Below are positions 1 to 7,835 of a stretch of DNA of 11,047 nt, piece after piece. A program made the position numbers and the translations under genes. The stretch's first letter is position 1; every line of letters starts with the position of its first letter. The notes under the pieces are model-generated. The model saw nothing but the letters and a program-made list of their open reading frames with translations. It was not told where the DNA came from and searched no databases. This DNA comes from an uncultured Synergistia bacterium. Lineage in GTDB: Bacteria; Eremiobacterota; SpSt-956; JAKJGF01. The stretch spans positions 1 to 11,047 of the forward strand of contig CALARM010000279.1 in NCBI GenBank assembly GCA_937888925.1, given 5' to 3'.

Positions 1-99
1 AGAGCCTGTCAGGCAGAAGCTGATAAAATGGTTACTAATTTACCTGGTGCGGTACCAAGGATGAAGATATATGGAATAATATATAAGGAGGTAATTCTC
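1..99. other. Upstream stretch with no gene assigned
   Basis: No complete gene is visible. Frame 1 is open from the window edge and runs into the antitoxin frame. Frame 2 is open from the edge to a TGA at 62-64, so a short C-terminal tail of an upstream gene is possible in either frame. Neither translation resembles a family tail I recognise, for example those of RfbF or RfbG. The segment ends with the SD of the next gene (AAGGAGG around 86-92). I see no convincing promoter. Confidence 0.4.
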
Positions 100-321
100 A
101 TGCATAGAGCAATAGAAGCTTTTTATGACAATGGAGAAATTAAACTTCTGGAGGATCTGGGGGTAAAAAAAGCAAAATTATATATCATAGTAATAGAAGA
201 TGAAACAGACAAAGAAAATTTCCAATGGAATATAGATGATGAAAGCAGCATATTAAACAGTATTACTGTAAAAACAATAGAAGAATGGCATAACGATGAG
301 GAAGACAAAATATGGAAATAG
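100..321 (+). CDS. AF2212/DUF104-like type II antitoxin (73 aa)
   Basis: Small protein with the layout of type II antitoxins that pair with MazF/PemK or VapC toxins. An N-terminal beta-strand pair with the pattern IEAxYxNGxIKxLExL (residues 4-20) resembles AF2212/DUF104 antitoxins. It is followed by an acidic C-terminal tail with EEW...EEDKIW, the kind of segment that wraps a toxin. The start at 100 is chosen over the in-frame ATG at 28 because AAGGAGG lies 7 bases upstream and the family N-terminus begins here. Its stop overlaps the next ORF by 10 bases, as in translationally coupled antitoxin-toxin operons. The role would be to bind and neutralise the MazF-like domain of the next protein and possibly autorepress, but no operator was identified. 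Composition is low, about 29% GC over 121-300. The family call is from pattern memory; a DUF2281-like antitoxin is an alternative. Confidence 0.62.
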   Translation: MHRAIEAFYDNGEIKLLEDLGVKKAKLYIIVIEDETDKENFQWNIDDESSILNSITVKTIEEWHNDEEDKIWK

Positions 322-1931
322 GAAATATTATTTTAGCTAAAATTATATTTACAGATTTATCTCAAACTAAATTAAGGCCAGTAATAATAATAAAAAAGTT
401 AAATTATAGTGATTTTCTTGCTTTACCTGTAACCAGCCAGAAATTGGATAAAATATTACCGAATGAAATACTTATAAAAAAAGATAATTTTGAGACAGGT
501 ACTATTCCGGTAACTTCAAAAATAATACTATCAAAACCTCTTGTAATTCATAAAGATATATATATAAAAACCTTCGGTAAAGTTAAAAAAGATTTCCTTG
601 AAAACATATTGAGAAAACTGGCAATAGACGCAGCAGTCAGTCACTATGAAGTAAAGCATAAAAAAGATAAAGCTTTTCATCCGGGAGATAATATAACCTA
701 CGGAGGAAGAATTTTTGACGAAAAAGAAATTATAAATCTCATAGATTCATCTCTCGATTTCTGGCTTACCACAGGAAGATATGCAGAAAAATTTGAACAT
801 GAATTTGCTGAATTCCTGGGAGTAAAACACTGTTCTCTTACAAATTCCGGTTCATCGGCAAACCTCCTTGCTTTCATGGCTCTTACATCAAAAGAACTCG
901 GCACAAGAAGAATAAATAAAGGTGACGAAGTAATCACAGTAGCAGCAGGATTTCCTACTACAGTAACACCGATAGTACAGTACGGAGCAGTACCTGTTTT
1001 TACAGACATAAGTCTTCCCTCTTACAATATAGATACAGGTAATCTCGAAAAAGCACTCTCTGAAAAAACAAAAGCTGTATTTCTTGCCCATACTATGGGA
1101 AATCCCTTCGATTTGCAGAAAGTAAAAGACTTCTGTGACAGACATAATCTCTGGCTTATAGAAGACAACTGCGATTCTCTGGGGTCGAAATATTTATATA
1201 AGGGAGAATGGAAATACACCGGAACAATAGGACATATTGGGACATCAAGCTTCTATCCTCCCCATCATATGACAATGGGAGAAGGAGGAGCAGTATATAC
1301 ACAGGACACTCAACTTAAACGTCTCGTAGAATCTTTTCGTGACTGGGGCAGAGACTGCTGGTGTATGTCAGGTCATGATAATACCTGTAAAAACCGATTC
1401 AATCAGCAATTCGGAGAATTACCTTTCGGATATGATCATAAATATGTTTTTTCTCATTTAGGTTATAATCTGAAGATAACAGATCTTCAGGCATCCATAG
1501 GATGTGCTCAACTGAAAAAACTCCCTGATTTTATCCAGGCAAGAAAGAATAACTGGCGATTATTAAGAGAAGGATTGAAGGAGCTATCAGATAAATTTAT
1601 ATTACCGGAAGATACGGAAAATTCTGACCCGAGCTGGTTCGGGTTTTTACTGACAGTAAAAGAAGAGGCCGGTTTTACAAGGGATGAAATAGTGACATAT
1701 CTGGAGAAAAACAGAATCCAGACAAGAATGCTCTTTGCAGGTAATCTGATAAAACATCCATGTTTTGACGAAATGAGAAAATCAGGTAAAGGATATAGAA
1801 TTATAGAAAATCTTTCCAATACTGACAGAATAATGAAAGATACTTTCTGGATTGGACTTTATCCCGGTATGACTGAAGATATGTTGAAATTTATAATTTC
1901 AACTTTTATAAAGTTTGCAGACGGGATTTAA
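312..1931 (+). CDS. rfbH: MazF/PemK-like toxin fused to RfbH-type CDP-sugar 3-dehydrase
   Basis: A 539-aa two-part protein. Residues 1 to about 103 look like a whole MazF/PemK endoribonuclease: GNIILAKIIFTD at 4-15, the LRP motif with R22, and PVTSQ with T41-S42, matching the Arg and Thr/Ser active-site positions, ending in the usual C-terminal helix. From about 104 to 539 it is an almost full RfbH/E1 (Salmonella RfbH is about 437 aa), the PMP-dependent dehydrase that removes the C3 hydroxyl of CDP-4-keto-6-deoxyglucose. Diagnostic features are LDFWLTTGRYAEKFE (148-162), NSGSSANLLA (178-187), and H318 in the FYPPHHMTMGEGG stretch where other DegT-family enzymes have the PLP lysine. Cysteines C287, C349, C351 and C359 have the CX1CX7C spacing of the E1 [2Fe-2S] cluster. 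No in-frame ATG lies between the parts; the only candidate near the junction is TTG at 609, without an SD. Normal RfbH needs an Fe-S reductase partner, not seen here. The toxin ORF starts inside the antitoxin gene. A sequencing artefact is unlikely, since no frameshift is needed, but chimerism by recent deletion is possible. Confidence 0.9.
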   Translation: MEIGNIILAKIIFTDLSQTKLRPVIIIKKLNYSDFLALPVTSQKLDKILPNEILIKKDNFETGTIPVTSKIILSKPLVIHKDIYIKTFGKVKKDFLENILRKLAIDAAVSHYEVKHKKDKAFHPGDNITYGGRIFDEKEIINLIDSSLDFWLTTGRYAEKFEHEFAEFLGVKHCSLTNSGSSANLLAFMALTSKELGTRRINKGDEVITVAAGFPTTVTPIVQYGAVPVFTDISLPSYNIDTGNLEKALSEKTKAVFLAHTMGNPFDLQKVKDFCDRHNLWLIEDNCDSLGSKYLYKGEWKYTGTIGHIGTSSFYPPHHMTMGEGGAVYTQDTQLKRLVESFRDWGRDCWCMSGHDNTCKNRFNQQFGELPFGYDHKYVFSHLGYNLKITDLQASIGCAQLKKLPDFIQARKNNWRLLREGLKELSDKFILPEDTENSDPSWFGFLLTVKEEAGFTRDEIVTYLEKNRIQTRMLFAGNLIKHPCFDEMRKSGKGYRIIENLSNTDRIMKDTFWIGLYPGMTEDMLKFIISTFIKFADGI

Positions 1932-1975
1932 AACAACTGTCAGGTAAACATTGCTATAAAAAGGAGACATAGTTT

Positions 1976-2866
1976 ATGCCGGTAGAAAACATCCTGCTAA
2001 CAGGGGGAAGTGGATTTATAGGGAAAAACATTGTAGAATCCTTACTGGCAAAAAAATATAATATAATAGCACCGGGTCATAAAGATCTTGATTTAATGGA
2101 TGAACATAAGGTAAGAGATTTTTTCAAAAAAAATAATATAGATATAGTCATACATTCAGCATGTAAACCGGGCCACCGTAATGCAAAAGATCCGACAAAT
2201 ATTTTATATACCAATACAAGAATGTTTTTTAATCTCGTCCATAATTCTACTCTTTATAAAAAGATGATACTTATGAGCTCAGGTGCTATATATGATATGA
2301 GATATTACCAGCCTAAAATGAAAGAGGATTATTTTGGATTTCATGTTCCTGTAGATGAACATGGCTTCGGCAGATATGTATGTGCCAGATATATAGAACA
2401 GGTTGATAATATTATTGAGCTGCGTATATTCGGAATCTTCGGAAAATATGAAGACTATGCCATAAGGTTTATTTCAAATGCCATATGCAAGGTAATATTT
2501 GATTTACCAGTTACAATAAAACAGAATAGAAATTTTGACTATTTATATATTAATGATCTTATGCCGGTTCTGGATTATTTTACAGGAAACAAACCGGCAT
2601 ATAAAGTTTATAATGTTACTCCTGACTCTTCTATAGATCTTTACAGTCTTGCCAGAAAAGTAATCACTATATCAGGCAGGGATTTACCGGTAATAATATC
2701 ACAACCGGGAATGGGGAATGATTACAGCGGGGACAATACAAGGTTACACAGAGAAATTAAAAATTTAAAAATTACTCCACTTGATGAAGCTATAAAGGAA
2801 TTATATGAATGGTACTCGAATAATAAACATCTGATTAATAGAGAAGTTTTACTCTTTGATAAATAG
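1976..2866 (+). CDS. NAD(P)-dependent SDR nucleotide-sugar reductase/epimerase
   Basis: Extended short-chain dehydrogenase of 296 aa. The N-terminal Rossmann motif TGGSGFIG (9-16) binds NAD(P). A typical ...VIHSAC stretch follows at 57-63, then the SSGAIY strand (101-106) carrying the catalytic Ser, and the C-terminal FDYLYINDL (187-195) found in sugar epimerase/reductases. The catalytic YxxxK appears as Y134-VCA-R138, with Arg in the Lys position (AGA codon). AAGGAG at 1961-1966 supports the ATG at 1976. Placed directly after RfbH, the likely job is C4 ketoreduction or epimerisation of a CDP-3,6-dideoxy-4-ketohexose, as done by abequose/paratose synthases, or of the branched product, as done by YerF. 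The exact substrate cannot be read from sequence. It is close in length to RfbJ-type synthases. Confidence 0.82.
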   Translation: MPVENILLTGGSGFIGKNIVESLLAKKYNIIAPGHKDLDLMDEHKVRDFFKKNNIDIVIHSACKPGHRNAKDPTNILYTNTRMFFNLVHNSTLYKKMILMSSGAIYDMRYYQPKMKEDYFGFHVPVDEHGFGRYVCARYIEQVDNIIELRIFGIFGKYEDYAIRFISNAICKVIFDLPVTIKQNRNFDYLYINDLMPVLDYFTGNKPAYKVYNVTPDSSIDLYSLARKVITISGRDLPVIISQPGMGNDYSGDNTRLHREIKNLKITPLDEAIKELYEWYSNNKHLINREVLLFDK

Positions 2867-2931
2867 GAAATTTTTATAATAAAAATGTTAAATCCGAATA
2901 TCTTTCAGAATATAGAATAAAGCCTATTTTT

Positions 2932-4146
2932 ATGATTTCTACAGGTACCAATATTATGATAAAAAATCTATTAAGACCATGCCCGATATGTTTGAACAGG
3001 AAAGGTGAAATTCTTCATAGCCAGAACTTTATCATACCTCAGGAACATTTTCTTCCGGACTCTTATGATGTTGTGGCCTGTAATTTATGTGGTTTTGTTT
3101 ATGCCGATACTTCTGCAAAACAAAAAGATTATGACAGATATTATCAGATATTTTCCAAATATGAAGATACATCTCTTTCATCAGGCACCGGTATTACAAA
3201 AAATGATGCAGACAGATTGAACATGACAGCACAGGTAATAGCAGACATGGTGCCTGATAAAGATTGTTCCATACTGGATATAGGCTGTGCAAACGGTGGT
3301 TTGCTGGCATCATTTAAATCTATGGGATATAATAACCTGACAGGTATGGACCCTTCTAAAAACTGTATAACCTATGTTAAAGAAAAACTGGGAATTCATG
3401 CCGTTGAAGGAGGATTATTCTTTAAAAACAATATACAGAACTGTTTCTTTGATCTTGTTATATTGAGCCATGTCCTGGAACATGTATATGATCTGGCAGA
3501 AGCAATAAAGAATGTAAAATCACTGCTTAAAAGAGAAGGATTGTTATATATAGAAGTACCGGATAGTTCTGCTTATGCATCTTACTATGTTGTACCATAT
3601 TACTATTTTGATTGCGAGCATATCAATCATTTTGACGAACATTCTCTGAAAAATTTATTACTGCCCCATGGGTTTAGCCATATAATCTCTAAAAAGAAAG
3701 AGTTATCTATTACAGGTGATATAGTATATCCTGCCTGCTATGGCATTTACAGAAAATCAGAAGAACAAAATAATTATAAAATTGCTTTTAACCCGGCTGT
3801 TAAAGACAGTACAGTCAGTTATGTAAAAAAATCCGAATCTAATAAAAACTGGTCTCAAATAGATGAATTTGCAAGAAGTCAGGAAAAAATTATCGTATGG
3901 GGAGCAGGTTCATATACATTAAGACTTATGAAAAACAGTCCATTAAGTGAGTGTAATATAATATTTTTTATAGATAAAGACAGTAAAAAACATGGCACAA
4001 AAATAAAAGACATTCCTGTATATCCACCTGACATACTCAGAGAACACAGAGAAACGATTATTATATGTTCTGCTCTTTACAGTGAAGATATTCTTGCAGA
4101 AATCAGGACTATGGCTATTTGCAATAAGGTCTTTATAATGAAATAG
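2932..4146 (+). CDS. Zinc-binding C-methyltransferase (TylC3/NovU type) with C-terminal Rossmann-like domain
   Basis: SAM-dependent sugar C-methyltransferase of about 404 aa, the normal size of the Methyltransf_13/23/14 three-domain family. N-terminal zinc cysteines are C17/C20 and C50/C53. The SAM site is LDIGCANGG at 115-123, followed by LSHVLEHVYD (178-187). The CEH pair at 228-230 lies where the TcaB9/TylC3 enzymes have a catalytic Glu-His. The C-terminal domain opens with IVWGAGSYTLRLM (321-333), a Rossmann-like GxG loop. Such enzymes methylate C3 or C5 of 4-keto-deoxysugar nucleotides, which suits a cluster with RfbH. The start is uncertain: 2932 and 2956 (M9) both have poor SDs, and 2956 has a weak AGG 10 bases upstream and would leave 8 residues before CPIC. 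A 65-base gap precedes it. Confidence 0.83.
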   Translation: MISTGTNIMIKNLLRPCPICLNRKGEILHSQNFIIPQEHFLPDSYDVVACNLCGFVYADTSAKQKDYDRYYQIFSKYEDTSLSSGTGITKNDADRLNMTAQVIADMVPDKDCSILDIGCANGGLLASFKSMGYNNLTGMDPSKNCITYVKEKLGIHAVEGGLFFKNNIQNCFFDLVILSHVLEHVYDLAEAIKNVKSLLKREGLLYIEVPDSSAYASYYVVPYYYFDCEHINHFDEHSLKNLLLPHGFSHIISKKKELSITGDIVYPACYGIYRKSEEQNNYKIAFNPAVKDSTVSYVKKSESNKNWSQIDEFARSQEKIIVWGAGSYTLRLMKNSPLSECNIIFFIDKDSKKHGTKIKDIPVYPPDILREHRETIIICSALYSEDILAEIRTMAICNKVFIMK

Positions 4147-4206
4147 CAGGGCTGTTTTATAGAAAATAATGGCATATTACCTTTTGATAAACAAAGGAGA
4201 CAGGTT

Positions 4207-6015
4207 ATGATAAAATTATCTGATTATATTGTGAAGAGTCTTGCTGACTACGGTATAAAACATATCTTTATGATTTCCGGCGGTGGTGCAATGCACCTGA
4301 ATGATTCTGTTGGAAAATGTAAAGACATACAGTATATATGCAATCACCATGAACAGGCCAGTACCATAGGAGCAGAAGGTTATGCAAGAACCAGCGGAAA
4401 ACTTGCAGTAGTAATGGTTACGACAGGCCCTGGCGGAACCAATACAATGACGGGACTTATAGGACAGTGGCTCGATTCTGTGCCGGTCCTTTACATATCA
4501 GGTCAGGTAAAATTTGAAACATGTATAGAATCCTGCAGGGAAATAGGCCTGAGACAGCTTGGAGATCAGGAAATCAATATAGTTGACATAGTAAAACCTG
4601 TAACAAAATTTGCCGCTATGATAAAAAAACCATGGGAAGTAAAAAGATTGTTAAAAAAAGCCATTTACATTGCAACCCATGGAAGACCAGGCCCTGTATG
4701 GCTCGATGTACCACTTGATATTCAGGGAGCTATGATAGATGAAACATCATTAATAGATTACAATGAAGATGAAGACAGAATAGAATTTAATAAAGATGAA
4801 ATAAATCTGAAAATCTCAGAAACTATTAAATTACTGCAAAAATCCGAAAGACCTGTTTTCCTTGCAGGTCATGGTATAAGGATTGCAGGTGCTCAGGAAT
4901 TATTTCTGGAGATTATAGACAAATTAAACATACCTGTTATATCGTCTTTTAATGGCTGTGACCTCATACCTTCCGATCATCCGTTATTTTCCGGAAGACC
5001 GGGAACAATAGGTGATAGACCGGGAAACTTTGTTCTTCAAAATGCAGATCTGTTATTATCTGTAGGTTCAAGAAATAATATAAGACAGATCAGCTATAAC
5101 TGGCAGTGTTATGGCAGGGCTGCAAAAAAAATATTTGTAGATATAGATGAAAAGGAACTGAAAAAACCTACAATAAAACCCGATATTCCCATATGTTCTG
5201 ATTGCAGCTATTTTCTTATGGAACTCGGCAGGCAGTTAAAGGATGTAACATTACCGGATTTCAGTAAATGGATAGAATGGTGTTACGAAAGAAAAAAACG
5301 GTATCCTGTAGTTCTATCAGAATATGAAAAATCTGCTCCTGTAAACCCTTACTACTTTATAGATATACTTACAGAATGCATGAAAGAAGGAGATATAGCT
5401 GTAACAGGTAACGGTACAGCGAGTGTAGTTTATTTTCAGGCAGGCAAAATAAAAAAAGGGCAGAGAGTTCTGTGGAATTCAGGCTGTGCTTCCATGGGAT
5501 ATGATTTACCGGCCTCTATAGGAGCTTCCTTTGCAGAAAAAGAAAAAAACATTGTCTGTTTAGCCGGTGATGGCAGTTTACAGATGAATATTCAGGAATT
5601 ACAAACAGTATTTCATCATGGATTGCCTTTAAAGATTTTTGTCCTCAATAATAATGGTTATATATCAATAAAACAGACTCAGGATAATTTTTTCGATGGA
5701 AGATATGTAGCATGTAATGAACAGTCAGGCGTCAGTTTTCCTGATATAATTAAATTAGGAAAGGCCTATGGTTTAAAGACGGATATAATAGATAGCCATA
5801 ATGGACTGAAAGAGAAAATAGAAAATATTTTAAATGCCCGGAGCCCATTGCTATGTGAAGTTCGTCTTCAACCTGATTATATCTTCAGCCCAAAAGTATC
5901 GTCTGAACGTAAACCTGATGGTAAAATTATATCTAAACCCATTGAAGATATGTATCCTTTCCTGGATAGAAAAGAATTTAAGGAGAATATGATAATTCCA
6001 GAGTGGAATGGATAA
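4207..6015 (+). CDS. ThDP-dependent acetolactate-synthase-like enzyme (YerE-like candidate)
   Basis: Thiamine-diphosphate enzyme of 602 aa with the three-domain order PYR, central, PP. The PYR-domain activating Glu is E49 in CNHHEQAS (45-52), preceded by ISGGGAMH (23-30). TTGPGG (72-77) and RPGPVWLDVPLD (160-171) are typical of acetohydroxyacid synthase relatives. The PP domain has GDGS at 454-457 and NNN at 481-483, the divalent-metal and diphosphate motif. AAAGGAG at 4193-4199 supports the ATG at 4207. Its position with RfbH, an SDR and a C-methyltransferase, rather than ilv genes, points to sugar chemistry. YerE of Yersinia is a ThDP enzyme that transfers a pyruvate-derived two-carbon unit to C4 of CDP-3,6-dideoxy-4-ketoglucose, and this is my preferred model. 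A decarboxylase or other C-C-forming ThDP enzyme remains possible. Confidence 0.8.
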   Translation: MIKLSDYIVKSLADYGIKHIFMISGGGAMHLNDSVGKCKDIQYICNHHEQASTIGAEGYARTSGKLAVVMVTTGPGGTNTMTGLIGQWLDSVPVLYISGQVKFETCIESCREIGLRQLGDQEINIVDIVKPVTKFAAMIKKPWEVKRLLKKAIYIATHGRPGPVWLDVPLDIQGAMIDETSLIDYNEDEDRIEFNKDEINLKISETIKLLQKSERPVFLAGHGIRIAGAQELFLEIIDKLNIPVISSFNGCDLIPSDHPLFSGRPGTIGDRPGNFVLQNADLLLSVGSRNNIRQISYNWQCYGRAAKKIFVDIDEKELKKPTIKPDIPICSDCSYFLMELGRQLKDVTLPDFSKWIEWCYERKKRYPVVLSEYEKSAPVNPYYFIDILTECMKEGDIAVTGNGTASVVYFQAGKIKKGQRVLWNSGCASMGYDLPASIGASFAEKEKNIVCLAGDGSLQMNIQELQTVFHHGLPLKIFVLNNNGYISIKQTQDNFFDGRYVACNEQSGVSFPDIIKLGKAYGLKTDIIDSHNGLKEKIENILNARSPLLCEVRLQPDYIFSPKVSSERKPDGKIISKPIEDMYPFLDRKEFKENMIIPEWNG

Positions 6016-6039
6016 AGTGTCATAAGGATAAGGATTTTT

Positions 6040-7158
6040 ATGAGTGATATAAATAAATTATTTAATGAATTACCTGACGATGAGCAGAAATATACAGACT
6101 TAATAAAAGAGAGATTTGGTATTTCCGAACTTAATATATTAAATAAATCGGCAGTATTTGGTACAGAAAATCTGGGAAAAAAGTTATTATATAAATTTCG
6201 TGATTTAGGTATAGAGATTTCAACTTTTTCGGATAATAATAAAAATAAATGGGGGAATTTTATTGATGGAATCCCCATAATAGAACCTGAGGAACTGAAA
6301 AATAATCCCGAACAACTGGTAATAATAGCTTCAAAATATGTTCGTGAGATTTTTGCCCAACTAAAAAGTTTAGGAGTAAAAAAAGTTCTGCCTCATTATG
6401 TTTTAAGTGTATTATTTCCAGAATATTTTCCCAATGAACTTCATAAAAAAATAATAAAAGATATTTATAAAGATAGAAGAAAAATAGAAAGAGTTTATAA
6501 TACTCTTTCAGAGAGTAAATCAAAGGAATTATTTTTAAATATCTTAAACTTCAGAATATCTCTCTGGCCTGAAGATCTGCCATTATATTCGTCAAATCAA
6601 TATTTTCCCTCTTTTTTTCCACTGGAACAGGAGGAAACCTATGTCGATGCCGGTGCCTTTGATGGAGATACATTGAGGCAATTTTTAAATCGCCAGAAGG
6701 GAATGTTCAATAAATATATTGCCCTGGAGCCAGATGAACAAAATTATAAAAAATTATTGCAGTCTATTCCAGAAATATATAAAGAAAGAATTTTCACCTA
6801 CCCTGTTGGTGCCGGAGCTATAAAAAGTAAAGCTTTTTTCTGTAATTATGGAAGAGAGGATTCTATGATTGCTGATGATGGGGATAATGAAATTGATATA
6901 ATACCGCTGGATGAATTATTAATAGATGAAAAAGTTACAACCATAAAAATAGATGTAGAAGGATATGAGCCACAGGTTCTGGAAGGAGCAAAAAAAATAA
7001 TTAAAGAGAAAAAACCCAAATTGGCAGTATGTGTTTACCATCGCCCTGACCATTTATGGGAATTACCTTTACAGATTATTTCCTATAATTCAAACTATAA
7101 ATTATATTTAAGGCATTATGAACCGGAAATCTATGGAACAGTTTTATACGGGATATAA
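6040..7158 (+). CDS. FkbM-family SAM methyltransferase with N-terminal Rossmann-like domain
   Basis: A 372-aa protein of two parts. Residues 195-372 carry the FkbM signatures YVDAGAFDGDT (201-211), YIALEPD (226-232) and TIKIDVEGYE (301-310), which bind SAM and transfer methyl, usually to sugar hydroxyls. Residues 36-130 have SAVFGTENLGKKL (37-49) and the SDNNKNKWG...IDGIPI pattern (64-80) of a small nucleotide-binding Rossmann-like domain, as found in sugar-cluster proteins. Two AAGGA SD copies lie at 6024-6028 and 6030-6034; the nearer is 5 bases from ATG 6040. It likely O-methylates a sugar of the nascent polysaccharide. The neighbouring C-methyltransferase has a similar accessory domain at its opposite end. 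Confidence 0.82.
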   Translation: MSDINKLFNELPDDEQKYTDLIKERFGISELNILNKSAVFGTENLGKKLLYKFRDLGIEISTFSDNNKNKWGNFIDGIPIIEPEELKNNPEQLVIIASKYVREIFAQLKSLGVKKVLPHYVLSVLFPEYFPNELHKKIIKDIYKDRRKIERVYNTLSESKSKELFLNILNFRISLWPEDLPLYSSNQYFPSFFPLEQEETYVDAGAFDGDTLRQFLNRQKGMFNKYIALEPDEQNYKKLLQSIPEIYKERIFTYPVGAGAIKSKAFFCNYGREDSMIADDGDNEIDIIPLDELLIDEKVTTIKIDVEGYEPQVLEGAKKIIKEKKPKLAVCVYHRPDHLWELPLQIISYNSNYKLYLRHYEPEIYGTVLYGI

Positions 7159-7162
7159 GCAT

Positions 7163-7831
7163 ATGAGTTATTTTATAGAAAATATAATCTTCGATTTAGA
7201 TGGAACATTAATTGATTCTATGGAAGATATAGTTATATGCCTGAAAAAGGCCTTCAATATATATGGCATTAATAATATTAATATAAATAAAAGTGACATA
7301 GGTCCTCCTTTAATTGAAATGATAAAAAATATTGCTTCAGAATTAGATGAAGAACAAATAAAGGAAATAGTTAAAAACTTTAGAATTTATTATGATAATC
7401 ATGACTATTCAAAAACAATTCTTCATAATGGTGTCAGAAAATTACTTATAACATTAAAAAAATTAAATATCAAACTATTTCTGGCTACAAATAAACCTGT
7501 GTTGCCAACAAATAAAATAATGAAAAAATTAAATATAGATTATTTTTCTGATATTATCACTCATGATATTATAGAAGGAAAAAAATTAAGTAAAACAGAA
7601 ATGATATTACATTTAATAAAAAAATGGAATATGAATAGAGATAAAACCATTATGGTAGGAGACAGTGAAAATGATATAATTGCAGCACATGAAAACTCTA
7701 TTATATCTATTGCCGTATTGAACGGTTATGGTCATATTGATACGATAGATAAGCATAAACCTTCATATAAAGTCGATAATATTAAACATATATTAACTAT
7801 TATAAATCAAATAAATCAAGTAAAGGAGTAA
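7163..7831 (+). CDS. HAD-family phosphatase (phosphoglycolate-phosphatase-like)
   Basis: HAD hydrolase of 222 aa, family size. Motif I is IIFDLDGTLIDS with nucleophile D11 and acid D13. The IGPPL cap segment is at 46-50. Motif II is LATNKP with T109. Motif III lysines lie around 140-144, and motif IV is MVGDSENDI with D167/D171. The start is set at 7163 because the family N-terminus begins there; the in-frame ATG at 7118 would overlap the upstream FkbM gene by 41 bases and has a weak SD. It begins 4 bases after the FkbM stop and ends 4 bases before the NeuB-like gene, so it is tightly coupled. A sugar-phosphate phosphatase acting with the NeuB-like synthase is plausible by context; PGP itself is the alternative. 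It is much more AT-rich than its neighbours. Confidence 0.83.
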   Translation: MSYFIENIIFDLDGTLIDSMEDIVICLKKAFNIYGINNININKSDIGPPLIEMIKNIASELDEEQIKEIVKNFRIYYDNHDYSKTILHNGVRKLLITLKKLNIKLFLATNKPVLPTNKIMKKLNIDYFSDIITHDIIEGKKLSKTEMILHLIKKWNMNRDKTIMVGDSENDIIAAHENSIISIAVLNGYGHIDTIDKHKPSYKVDNIKHILTIINQINQVKE

Positions 7832-7835
7832 CTAT

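Noticed and set aside
28..99. Longer N-terminus for the antitoxin starting at ATG 28
   Set aside because: The strong SD sits at 86-92, and the antitoxin family N-terminus starts at the ATG at 100.
2867..2931. Mini-ORF at 2885 in the gap before the C-methyltransferase
   Set aside because: 11 codons, no SD and no conservation that can be judged.
3005..3220. 71-aa ORF in another frame of the C-methyltransferase
   Set aside because: It lies fully inside a clear gene, with no SD and no recognisable domain.
7118..7162. HAD start at ATG 7118
   Set aside because: It would extend the protein 15 residues into the FkbM gene. The HAD fold begins at 7163 and the SD at 7118 is poor.
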